Source: Moniliophthora roreri
Lineage: Eukaryota > Basidiomycota > Agaricomycetes > Agaricales > Marasmiaceae
Reading direction: 5' to 3'
Assembly (NCBI GenBank): GCA_001466705.2
Contig: LATX02000212.1
Location: forward strand, 248,001-312,000
DNA length: 64,000 nucleotides
The notes beneath the pieces are model-generated. The model searched no databases. It was not told where the DNA came from and saw nothing but the letters and a program-made list of their open reading frames with translations. Both the position numbers and the translations under genes were made by a program. The stretch's first letter is position 1. Each line of letters begins with the position of its first letter. Shown here piece by piece: positions 33,925 through 44,789 of the stretch.

Positions 33925-35002
33925 CTAGATTTGTGGGACCAAAGCCACTCCGCACAATACGAAGAGCCAAAGGCTCATTGGAGCGCGGACAACACCAGCG
34001 TTTCCAACATTTTCAGAAGGAGTGTTACCATTGCCCGTTCCACCGCTGTTACTGTTACCAGTCGAAGATCCGTTTCCGCCTGAATTTCCACCGGTGGCAA
34101 CATTCCCAGCACGAGCCTGGACAGTCTCATAATTGACTAGGTAACCTCGTGCACGACACGCGTTCGTGAAGTCTGATCAAGTAGTCAGAAAGGATTATTG
34201 TAAGGGGAAAGTAAGAGCGAACTCACCATTCATCAATGTTTGAGCCTCGAGTCGCGCATTGTCATTGGGCTGGACGTTATTTATCGTACATGAAAGACAA
34301 TCTTCATAGTCGCCTGCTGTGTCATTGCGACATACACAGTTGAAGTAATTCGAAGATGAGCCGCATGCCTGTACATGTACTTCAGCAAAGAGGATCTAGC
34401 GGAGTCAACTCTAGAACGTACAGCAAATCCATTTTCCTTAGATGTGTCGTAGACAATTCTACAATCGTCATTGCATTGAGGCCAATTGGAGCCGTTGATC
34501 TCTCCCCAAGGTGTTGAAGCATTAAACCGTAAATTCGCATCCGACGAATTATTCGAAGATCCAACGGTATTGATATTGATAGTCTCATAGTCGAGTTGAT
34601 GTCCGTTCGCACGACACATATCGGTGAAAGCGTTCATGGAAGCCTGTGCTTGTGCCTGGACGTTAGGATTCCAGGTTTGAGTGTTGGCAATACAGGTGAG
34701 ACAGTTCTCATAGTCGTCACTGACGTCCTTCGTGCATACGCAAGAGAAGTAGTCGGAGTTGGTCGCACAGGAGATGAAAGAACCCTGGGTGAGATCCTGG
34801 CATTGGGATGTGCATTGGGGGTATGAGCTTATTTCACCCCAGGGTGTGGAGATGTTGAATCGCTGGGTAGAGGACTGGCGTGGAATGAGAGGAAGATGGT
34901 TGGATACAACTGTAGAGCGATGTGAGATTGATGAAGGCAAAGGCAGGACAACCGCAACATACCTCGTTGAGCAAGCAAGAAGAAGAGGGCTTTGGAGAGC
35001 AT
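33925..35002 (-). CDS. GPI-anchored Cys-rich surface protein, tandem copy 2
   Basis: Same four-exon structure as copy 1, from the ATG at 35002 (MLSKALFFLLAQR) to TAG at 33925-33927. The two modules are RFNISTPWGEISSYPQCTSQ and RFNASTPWGEINGSNWPQCN. YFSCVCTKDV and YFNCVCRNDT give the repeated Cys motifs, with ENCLTCIAN and EDCLSCTINN after them. The tail NSGGNGSSTGNSNSGG is longer in Asn/Gly/Ser than in copy 1, and the hydrophobic end LWLFVLCGVALVPQI is a GPI signal. Splice positions match copy 1. The pair arose by tandem duplication of a unit of about 2 kb. Surface role is inferred from the secretion signals only. Confidence 0.88.
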
Positions 35003-36042
35003 GACGGTCGTAAGATGGTTTGCAAACGATATCAGTTAGCCCTTCATATACCCCGAAGAAGCCGATTAGCCTCGGCGCCTCGACTCCGGTGAACATCCGC
35101 AGTGGTCATAATCTCACTTCTTAGTATCCGCGAGGAAGAATGTCTTGAGGCCGGCGTGTACAGGAAGCACAGGAAAGTCCTGAATTACGAATAGCAGATT
35201 CTCTACCCCGTGTCCAATTTCGCAATGAAGTCGTTAGAGCAGAAACTGAGCCGCTGACTTAGACTAGGGGAATTGAGCATTAAACTCAGAGGACGAAAAT
35301 ACTCTGCACCTACTAACGAATCGGCTCCCGCTCAAGTGGGCGGTTTTGTAGAGAGGTCAGTGGAATGATTTTCTCCTCATGTTGATCATCGAGTCCAGTT
35401 TCGGTTTCGGGTTCGTGAGACCTTGGGATTGCCCATGCAAACAAAGGGAAATTTTGTGAGTCCGCTCTGCCGTGTCCTGGTTCGATTGGAATGGGCTAGA
35501 GATAAAGTTGTCGTGATCAGTGAGGAACTCGTCTAAGAATCAGCTAGTACAAAGCAAAAGTACTCACTGCCATCCATAGCTGATATTTCATGCTGATACT
35601 GTAGGATCAATCCCATGGCTATGAATTTGGATTTGTCTTCTCGATCTGAGGCAGCTGCTGAGGCTGAGACCGAAGGAGCTCGTTCGGCTTCCTGAGTTTG
35701 CCCCAGACCGACTGGTCCCTGCGTACATGCCTTTCTTTCCGCTTGCCGAACGGGAGAGTCATATGACATTCATGGGACTCGCTGATAGGCCCGGCAACCG
35801 CCGAACTAGAGAAGAGACCCGTCGTCCAGAGTCACTACCATCATGTTCAAATCCTCTGTTGCTTCGCTGGAATAAAAGGTTAGGAAATACATAGTCATCA
35901 TGTATGACACAGGGAGCTAGGATAGCCAGAATCATAAAGGTACGGTGCTGCGTACTTATGCGAATTTGTTTAACTTTTTAGTTTTTAGCGAGCTGGAAAT
36001 GGAAACTGTGACTTGAGCTCGCACATTGCACGTAACCTAAAG
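35003..36042. other. Spacer; one possible small exon on the - strand
   Basis: It includes the duplicated promoter of GPI copy 2 (to about 35470). A - strand frame starting at 35769 (MSYDSPVRQAERKACTQGPV) runs Ala/Ser-rich to a GTGAGT donor near 35562 and could be a first exon, but I found no continuing exon. Nothing else is supported. Confidence 0.35.
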
Positions 36043-36056
36043 GGTCTCGGGGGTCC
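36043..36056 (+). promoter_or_regulatory. Shared 14-bp upstream box of family A (copy A1)
   Basis: GGTCTCGGGGGTCC, 63 bp before the A1 ATG. The same 14 bp occurs 64 bp before the A3 ATG, and a one-base variant lies 73 bp before the A4 ATG. The match with A3 extends to 17 bp (AAGGGTCTCGGGGGTCC) in otherwise different sequence. Confidence 0.65.
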
Positions 36057-36118
36057 CATCCCAGTGGATATTTTGCCACGCATTGCGGCTATTTGAAGAC
36101 GCAACTTGACCCATCATC

Positions 36119-39100
36119 ATGCGAGACGTAGAGGAAGACATTCTCAAGATCCAGAACTGGGAAAGTTACCATTGGCCACTGGCCGCTCACCATGCGCGAA
36201 ATGGAAGAAAGGAAGGGGCCTACTCAGTAGTGCTTTTGAAGCATGGAGAGATGCTTTGGATGGCAAATCGAAGAACATCAAATCCTCTGACGCGCCTCAG
36301 GTCCTAGTCTGTCTACTTCATGAGAAATATGACATGCAATCGGAGAAGTTCACGGTCGCCTCTCTCCGAGGATCTGACCGGGAACTCTTGTTACACCTGG
36401 CTTTTCTGGCGAAAGGCGATGATTTTGATTTGCATCTGGGTGAAGCCATCTACGTTGAAGAAGGCTGGCCATTAACTCGGCACCGATTCTATGGTAGCAC
36501 GGGAACGATCTTTTCTGTGACCGACGGGTTTCTTCATCGTGGAGATCAAGACGATGAGGAGGAAGAACGGGAAGGTATGGAAGATCAGGAAGATGGCGAA
36601 ATCAGCGAGGCCGAGTCGGACATTGAGATGGAGGAGGTGGACAGATCGCACTTTCTACTAGAGAAGATAACGACGTTGAATGGGGTCCCACTTACCATGG
36701 ACTGTCCCGAACTGGCCACGCTAAAGGATTGTAAAAGGGAGCTCTGGGGCTATTCCAGTGGTTCTTGCGACTATACTAGATTTGTCATCGGGGGTATTCT
36801 GAAGGAAGGTGACCCAGAGAATGACCTTGACCGCTTCCAGGCGTATAGCGATGTGAGTTCTGGTCATTTACACTTTTATCTTGTTGCTTACACCACGTCT
36901 GACAGGGTGGTTGGCTGACTCAAAGTATGTCATCTTTAGCAAGCATGGGCACCATTTCTGATTCTTGAATCATAAAGCTTGGAGGAGAAAGTCTGTGCTG
37001 ATCACACCAACAGACTCTTCCCGCACCAAGTTTACCCTTCCAACAGATACCGTTGACAAGGCCTACAGGCTTTTGGATACTTCAGACTCAACCTTGCCCA
37101 GCAAAGAAGAGTTGATCGCCTTGGACACAGCTCTTCGAAGCTTGCGCGGCTTATCGTTGATTGAAATCAGAAGTGAAATATCGGCGCGCGTAGCGAGCTG
37201 CTTGCGCGTAGTAATTGCATGGAAAAACGAAAATGTGTTTGTCCATATGCTCCGTGAATGCGGAGATCACATTATCTCTTGGATGAGCGTTCAGTATTTG
37301 GTGAAAGGTTATCGGACGTTCAGATGGCAAAGAGTCGAACATTTGTGCGTACATGTGTTCTCACCACCGTACCTCTTCGTTTTTAACTGTTTTCAAGGTA
37401 TTCCAAAGCTGTTACGAGTGATATTTCCATTCGGCTCCGCAGAGAACTCCTCGCGGAAATGCATGCTGTCGCGACAAACGCAGGAGATGCTGAAGTCATA
37501 GCCTGGTTTAATTCACAGTCTGAAGCATTCGTCGAGAATATTCATGGATTCAGGATCGAGATGGACGAAGTTGATGCTGTCATTTCGGCTGTGAAAGGGC
37601 GAAACGATCCTCTTGAGGTTATCCGCAATATGTAAGATATTTCCTCTTCTTTGAAAAGGTATTTCTTATCTGCTGTAAATTTAGATTGCTACCGAACCTC
37701 CATAAAAAGCAGCCCTCCGACATGAGAATGTGGGCAACGCTTTTTGAGAGTCTTCGTAAAGACTCGTCATTCGATCAAGGACAGCTATATCAGGTCATCA
37801 CAGATTGTATTCAACACCTCTCATCCACTTTCCAGCCTTTCAACCAGAGCGATCTGCACAGCGCCATACAACAGACCGTAGAACATGTTGCCAACTTTAT
37901 CAGTCTATGCATCGCCTATGATTCCTTCGATACGGTTCCCTTTTTCCTTCAACGGTTATGGGATTCCTCGACGAGTGCAGAGTTGGCTGTGCGCATAGGC
38001 TACTTCAATGCGCTTCTACCTCAACTCCATACATGCCTCGACAAAGATGCACCCGAGCTTAATAATTCCTTCGACGAATTCTTTGGGAAGGTCTTCGACC
38101 TTCTTCTCTTCAATCATTCTTCGGAACGTCATGGCAACCTCCAAATTGCGTCCAGATATCTCTATAATCCAGTGGGGCGATTGTCCGAATGGTGAGTTTG
38201 CTTTTCCTCATTTTGATCGCAATCGCCCACTCAGACACTCACTCTTACATAGCTTAAGCCCAGAACGCCTAGAAGAACTAGCCCGCAAGGATGATCACAC
38301 GCTCGAGGACGTAACCAAGTTTGTCCACGTCTACTGTGCTAGCGCTAATTCAGGATCGCGTGCTAGATTGCAGGATATCTTGCAGCTATGCTTGGATGCG
38401 AGGCTTGCCACGTTCAAGCCTTCTGAATCTGATGGATCCAAGGCGTTGAACTTCATCGACCTCTGCTTTGCAACCGATCTCCGTCCCACGATTTCTCGAG
38501 GATTTGAAACGTATTTGAACACATCGGGTTCCAGCCAGTCCAACTACATCCAGTCCCAATTGGTCACTATTCTCAAAGGTCTCCCAGAATTACTCAAAAG
38601 TTACGGACAACCAATGACCGATACATACCTCGACTTCGCAGTAGAGGTGGTCAAGAGATATGTGCGTCATGTACTTGGGGCGAGTCCTTGTGATGAAGTC
38701 ACGCTTCAGGACTGGAACAGCATTGGATGTGGATGTGTTGACTGCCAAATGCTGGTGTCCATGTTGCATGATCCCAAGCCCGGGGCGAAGAATAGCTTTC
38801 GTAGACGTTTCGAGGTCCGGCAGCACCTAGAGACTCAATTAACGCACATGCGATGCTGGGGAGTTTCCTTTGTGGTGGTTGGTGGGAACCCGAAAACAGG
38901 CAAGGATCCTGTCATGAGGGTGTGTGGCTTGCTTTGAACTTTCTAGCCAGAAGATTTACTGAACGTTGTGATGACAGGTCAATATCCCGCCGAAGTTGAC
39001 ACTCTTGCCAGCCTGGTTTAAGAAATTGGAAGAAGCACAGAGATTGCTTGAACTTTTCGGAGATGTTGTGCATCAAAAGCAAGCTCTGGGCGAGGACTAT

Positions 39101-39199
39101 TGGTGGATAGCTGGTATGATGACTGGGAAAAAACGTCCACCACCTCCGTCTTGCGATCCCGGGTCGTCCAAGAAAGCTCGTTTGTCCTATTCAGTTTGA
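36119..39199 (+). CDS. Large family A protein, copy A1
   Basis: Main exons: to 36852, 36906-36924, 36978-37344, 37398-37631, 37685-38191, 38253-38919, 38978-39199. The N terminus is MRDVEEDILKIQNWE (compare MSEAAQDILNIEAWGSY in A3), but joining it to the next segment (LLSSAFEAWRDALDG) needs either a 47-nt intron with a weak donor (GTTACC) or a 1-nt frameshift. Later landmarks are SLRGSDRELLLHLAFLAKG, an acidic run (DDEEEEREGMEDQEDGE), WRRKSVLITPTDSSRTKF, IGCGCVDCQMLV and HMRCWGVSFVV. The end is KKRPPPPSC then KKARLSYSV, a bipartite NLS-like tail. The order and spacing of the N-terminal part recall the region after the catalytic core in large fungal 2OG-Fe(II) oxygenase-like proteins; no HxD iron motif is present. 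Function unknown. Confidence 0.72.
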
Positions 39200-40433
39200 A
39201 GTGTGCTTTTAGATCTCCTCTTGCCCCATTTTATTAGTAGTCGAACATTGATATTTTGTTGAAACGAACCTTTGTGAAGGTTTGAACGTTATCCTTCACC
39301 GAGCGCTAGTTCGGGTACCAATGCCACGTTTTCTGCTAACAGCGATCAAAAGCGCCGACGATATCACTTAGTTGTTCAAGTCGCTCGTCAAGAGGTGTCA
39401 TTTGTTGCGCGAAATGAATATCTTAGTGCTCAGAGAGGTACACAAGGCAGCATCACAAAAAGGTATTTAAGCCTCACCAAAGATTACTCTTCCGTGCTGA
39501 GGGCCTTATCCAGATGTCGACTGATCCCCAAATCATTGGCGATACCCTGTTCTCTGGAATCCAGGATGTGGTTGCACTATTGCCACTGCTAGGCACGGAA
39601 CGTTGTGAACGGCACGTCGGATCTGCCCTCGACAAAGGGTTCCTCTATGCAGCAGCCGCCCTACTCGATATTTGGTAGCCTTGGAATGGTTAAACCGGCC
39701 TTTGGGACGCTCGATATCGTCTATAGTTAGGATCTGGGCGGGTACGGAGCAGAGGTAGAGTTGGGAAACGTTTGGAAGACCAATCTACTGATGATCTCGG
39801 TATGGTTCCTGGGATTGAATATTGAATAGTCAGGCTGGAAGGGTGTGTTGGATGGAAACGGTTCTGGGGATAAGAATGTACGAGAGAGGAAGCCCAATGT
39901 GCGTATTTGGCTTTTAAAATGCTTTCCATTATTGATTGAACACCCGCAGATGTCCCTTCCCTGGAAAATTTTACTTCTAACCTCGGCGTTAACTGTCATC
40001 GTTAGTCTGGTTCCATACACTAATCTCGTCAGGGACGACCTTATCACGGGTATTTCCAGCTCTGCGTTCTCTTGGGTCCTTCCTATGTGTGGGATCGGTT
40101 CAGTCGGCCCTACGGCTTCGAATACATCGCATTGCCAGTTCCGATGAAGATTCGCCGACAGTATAACATCAACGAGGATGAGACAGATGAAAGTGGCCGG
40201 CAGATCCATGTTTCGGAAAAACGGCTTCACAGCCGAGTCATCTCTACAGAAATAACATATCCTGTATGCAGTGCGACTATTCTCAACTCATCGAGCAAAC
40301 TCCTTTCAGATGCGGAGAAGACATCAGAACCTGGTACCTCTGCAACTATGGTTGGCAGATTGTCCAATACCCCAACACTACTTGGGTTGATCGACCTATC
40401 TGCCCGACTAAACATTGATTGAGTTTTGTTCAT
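39200..40433. other. Region with no supported gene
   Basis: 1.2 kb after A1. The + strand at 40030-40430 has an open stretch (YVWDRFSRPYGFEYIALPVP) that may belong to the doubtful gene that follows. A - strand frame at 39727-40230 overlaps it. Neither can be confirmed. Confidence 0.3.
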
Positions 40434-41339
40434 TTGCCGGACGCTCATAGGTATTGGTACGTCTCTCAAGCTTCTGCTCAAAGCTGCGTCTGACAACAGG
40501 ACAGGCTCTTACTTTCCACTCGTCACCACATCGTATGACCTTCGGTACATGGGTTTCCCAACGCCAAATCCTTTTGTTGTTCAGAACGCAGACGGTTTCC
40601 TCGCTGCAGCCACCGCGTGGACTGGACTTCAACGGCTAAAGTTGGATATTATCACTCTGTTATACGCAGTTGTGGCTGACGGTTCTTATGAAGTTGATCG
40701 AAAGCATCTCTGAACCACAATTTGATTCATGGACCTTCATGTATCGTTAAATTTCTTCTCTCGCAACGCCATGGAACCAATCATCTTCTCTTCGACACGT
40801 ACCATACTCCCTAGCATTCGCTCTATGCAGGTCGCTCTTGGCAACCTTGTCGAGAACAGGAGCGAAGGGTTCTTCCGCAGCCAGCACTTCCGTGACACTA
40901 TCCAGCGTTCCCCAATCCTTGCCGCACGGACATTCTCATTGAGCAAAACTGTCTGTATTTGGGTAACAATGCGGAATGTATGATTCTTGAGGAATGCCCT
41001 ATACGTTCAGACGCTATCTTGACATTCGAAGTGCTGCTTTGGCCTTCAATTTATGTTTCGGAAGCTCGCGTCGTCATGGAGTCGGATAGAGCACCTAAGG
41101 TATCGACACGCTGGGAGGAGGTACAGTCTACGGTTAGCGGAGTTGATACAGATAGCCTGAAGGAGATGGTTGTGCTGCCTATTATGGATATTCCTGAAGG
41201 ATCTGGGAGAATCAGGATATGGTTCAATTCCAGCCTGTTTTTCACTGATAATGTATATGTGCGTTGGCGCTCACGTATTCCTAAAGATGCAGAGTTGACG
41301 TCGGAGGGTGCCCAAATCGATACAATTCCTTCACGATAA
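40434..41339 (+). CDS. Possible multi-exon gene of unknown function
   Basis: Two long open segments look protein-like: 40434-40713 (RTGSYFPLVTTSYDLRYMGF, NPFVVQNADGFLAAATAWTG) and 40959-41339 (NNAECMILEECPIRSDAILT, PEGSGRIRIWFNSSLFFTDN, ending GAQIDTIPSR and TAA). Between them 40737-40983 reads LPSIRSMQVALGNLVENRSE. I could not fix the splice sites or the start, and I recognise no domain. It may begin further upstream (about 39949, MSLPWKILLLTSA). It could be a real gene or a decaying one. It lies directly before the 5'-truncated A2. Confidence 0.3.
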
Positions 41340-41843
41340 TAGTAGGATGTGATTGGAATTATACAAAATATGAATATTATAGGGCAGTTATGAGGAGACA
41401 TTGAAACGAGGTTCCCAGCGGCAATCGCCGACAGGAAACGTCGCAGATCAGCATGCTTTTCCTTCGATTTTCAAGTCGAATTCTGTCATCTGGGTCGTTC
41501 CCGGGATAACCACGAATTTGACTACGTTTCTAGGATTGCAGGTGTGCGTAGCTTTGGAATGTGTTCAAAATTGGTTGCTAACTGTGTCGTTGATTGAAAT
41601 GCCTTAGAAGCGGAATGCGAACAGACGTCAACGAACTGTTACCAGAGCGATATGCCCTTTTCAAGATGGGATTTTTCTAGTCCGTGGCTACGCGTGAGTC
41701 TTCTTTTTCTACTGATTCGGGAGACAACTCAATTGCTATTCTGCCCAGATTACGGAGATCAATCGCTAGTCGTGGTTTCGGGGTCCTTCAAATATTAGTA
41801 TATGTTCTGGGTTTCTTGAAGTCTCCACGTCCACGTTACTACT

Positions 41844-44054
41844 ATGTCCGTCTCAAGACTCGACCCACTTATCATGTCGCAGTGCGAAGCCCTGTCTTCT
41901 GTGACCGATGTTGGCCCTTCGCTCGAGAGTGACCGGGACAATGCAGCCAAACTTGTGGATACGCTACTTGAATGGCTGCGTAGCCATTCAGCCAGTTCGG
42001 AGTCGCTTCTAGTGGCACGTCGCATCACCTACCATACTATCGTCTGGAAGAATAAAAGGACGTTCCGTGAAGTTATCCGAGCTTGTCACCCAAATCGTAT
42101 CATCACAACCGTAGGCGTCTTTGGGCTAGAAGAGGGATACAAAAGGTTTGGTTGGAGCGAACCCATAGAGGATTTGTAAGTCAAGAAATTCTCCACTACT
42201 ATTGAACTTCGATTCAAGCCATTTCTCCTTGCAGACTCACTCAAGCAGTCTTGAACGACGTTTCGGCTGTCCGGCGAGGAGACTTGCTCAGCTACATGTT
42301 GCAAGCTGCGGCAAAACAAAAAGACGAAATTGCCATTGCGTGGTGCCTTCAGTACATCGACAGCTTCTTCGAAAACCTTCAGAAAATAGAAATCGACGAT
42401 ATCCAGACGATCACTTACCTGGTTTTTCGTTCTCGAAGAGACTGGATGCTGACTTTATGCACCTAGTGAGTACATCAGTGAGTACATGCTGTGCACAATT
42501 AAGCTCAGTTCCAAACTATCTATCCTCTGAACAGCGTGTTGCCACTTCTTTTTGCAACACAACTCGACAACATGGAGCTGTGGAGAACCTTATTTGCCAA
42601 ACTGAAGATGCAGGGAAGATTTATCCTTAGAGTCGATGATTTCTCTGCAATCACAAATTTCTGTATCCAATTCCTTGCCGATCACTGGGTTCCCTTGCAG
42701 GCCCTTCCGCTTGAGAGGATAGAAGAACCGGTGGGACGAACTGTCGATTTCATACATTTATGTCTTCAGAATAATGCCAAGCATGCGCTTGGTGCATTTT
42801 TCCAGCATTTGTGGAATCACGTCGTTGCGCATCATATTCAAGCCGACAGCGCTCAATACTACAGCCAAATCACGAAAATGGACGGGTTATCTCGCGAGTT
42901 TCCCGGACTCGAGGACATTTTGAAGCCCGTTTTTGGCCATGCATTCCAGTGCTTGCTCCGTGGCTACTTCGTGTCGCATTCGGAAAACGGTTTGATGGAA
43001 CTAGGAGAGGTTATGGATCATCTTTGTGTTGATGATTTGGTTGATTCATTGGAACAGTGGTACGTCGAACAAACGAATACCCTAGCAACTCCGCTCACTA
43101 TCTTGAACAGCATTACACCAGAGATGGCACATGGCTCAGACATGTTGGAGTACATCGCAACACTTGCCAACGATATTTGTGCCCGGATCGGAACTTACGA
43201 GGAAACAGATCGACTGCGACGGATCATTAACAAGTGCCTCAGTAACATAATCGGTGGACTTGACCTTTCTGCGCTCTCCGAAGAGGAACATCCTACATTT
43301 TCTCTCGAATCTTGTGAACTCTTTCGGTCTCTCAACCTACTTTACTTCCTTGGCCGTCATCAGCTAGCTTATCGGGTGCTTGACCGGTGCCTGAGTTGTC
43401 CCGAGATCTATCAGCCTGCGTATATATGTGGCTTGACGGCAATTCTCAAACGCCTTCCATCTTTCCTGCAAACTCACGGCTTGTCTTTGTTAGACGAGCC
43501 GTACGCCTATTTTGCTGGGGAAGTCATCAAGAAGATCATTCAGAATATCCTTGGTCCCAATCCTTGCCCCAAAATTTCACCAGCAGAATGGAAGGCGGTA
43601 GGCTGTGGCTGCAAGGACTGCGAGCAATATTTGGCCCCGTTATTTCCCCGCCAGTTAGGTGAAGAACCAAATGATCAATATAGCGTGAGGATCCGAGTGG
43701 ACTACAGGACAGAGCGTCATCTGAAGGACAGGCTACGGAAGACACGAGTGTGGGGTGTTTCTTTAAGGACAGCTATGGATGAGAATGGGCGATGTACCCT
43801 TCAGGTACAGCGGACTCATGCGACGGAAAACTTGTTGCTGACCCTGTTAATAGGTGGACAGACCGCAACACCTGAATGGCTTCGTCGTGTGGCTTACGCG
43901 CCTTACCGAAGTACAGGAACTTTTGCCGCTTTTAGGTGATGACCGTCAACAGATGAAGGTGGTCGGAAAAGAGTTTGAGTGGCTCATCCGCGGTGGAAAT
44001 TCCATTGACGAACTTGAGTACCGAAAGGTACATCGCAGGCGAAGGCGTGCGTAG
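41844..44054 (+). CDS. Family A protein lacking the N-terminal domain, copy A2
   Basis: Five exons (41844-42175, 42235-42465, 42535-43059, 43111-43804, 43854-44054) give 660 residues in one frame. The start MSVSRLDPLIMSQCEALSSV aligns with the middle of A1, A3 and A4 (their CKILSSPTSDTPIPK region). So about 260-300 N-terminal residues, including the small exon, are absent. The remaining intron positions match the other copies, including the TG|C junction before TPEMAHG. Conserved points are VGCGCKDCEQYLAPLF, KTRVWGVSLR and the basic C terminus RKVHRRRRRA. The upstream box shared by A1, A3 and A4 is not found. It may be a functional shorter paralogue or a 5'-deleted pseudogene; the preserved frame and splice sites favour the former. 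Confidence 0.75.
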
Positions 44055-44458
44055 TGGGATTTGTGTCTCCCGAGCTCTTGTCAGTCGTTCTTGTTTGTTA
44101 TACCTTTGCGATAGTCTAGTCTGTCGCCCAGATGATTTTATTGACATCGGTTGTATACATTGCAGTGGGACGGTTCACACGTCTCCAGCAGTTTCTGTAG
44201 GGTCAAAAGTGTCAGACCAATCTCCCAATGGGGAGAATTTCGGAAACTCACTTAAAACAGTTCAAACTGTTGCTTAACCCATGAATTAATGCTCCTGCGC
44301 CTCTACTGTCAATTCCGGAACATTTCCACCACTGTGATGATCCAATCGTGAGCCGGAAACGGTGATACATGGCAGAAGCGATGACAAGTGCATGCACCCG
44401 AGTAACGGTGAGGTTTGAACTCCAGAGTTCCTTCGACTACAAGGTTGGCACCAATAAT

Positions 44459-44514
44459 CGGTCACCGGTCACCGGCCAACGGTCACCGGCCAACGGTCAC
44501 CGGCCAACGGTCAC
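44459..44514 (+). repeat. Heptamer minisatellite (CGGTCAC / CGGCCAA)
   Basis: Eight 7-bp units without gaps: CGGTCAC twice, then CGGCCAA and CGGTCAC alternating three times, giving a 14-bp period. It lies 276-331 bp upstream of the A3 ATG. Confidence 0.9.
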
Positions 44515-44712
44515 GATGTCACTCGTCAAGTCGATCTGGGCGCCTGACCGAATCTGATACATCTCTACGGTCCACCATGTCCACTTTTTGACTGTCTGCT
44601 CCCTGCTCATAATAGAACTCAGAAATGTGTCTATTCATTGGCGGGTGGGGGTGGATTGGGACTTCAAAGGGAGGTCAAGATTATTCAGTGACACGGGTAG
44701 AAGAGGCTCAAG

Positions 44713-44726
44713 GGTCTCGGGGGTCC
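44713..44726 (+). promoter_or_regulatory. Shared 14-bp upstream box of family A (copy A3)
   Basis: GGTCTCGGGGGTCC, identical to the box before A1, ending 64 bp before the A3 ATG. Confidence 0.65.
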
Positions 44727-44738
44727 TAGCAGGGTCAC

Positions 44739-44747
44739 TATATAAAA
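44739..44747 (+). promoter_or_regulatory. TATA box of A3
   Basis: TATATAAAA lies 43-51 bp before the ATG at 44790 and 12 bp after the shared box, a normal spacing for a core promoter with a short 5' UTR. Confidence 0.6.
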
Positions 44748-44789
44748 CTCCAAACTCGAACACCGGTCGCCCATAAACTCCCCTTGAAA

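Noticed and set aside
39727..40230. - strand 167-codon frame with a signal-peptide-like start
   Set aside because: No domain, no exon partners, and it overlaps competing + strand frames; support is too weak to call.
43060..43110. Continuous reading of A2 through 43060-43110
   Set aside because: The segment is open, but paralogues have an intron here and the GTACGT...CAG ends give the conserved TG|C join, so it is treated as an intron.
44459..44514. Short repeat array as a CRISPR
   Set aside because: Units are contiguous 7-mers without spacers, and the genome is eukaryotic.
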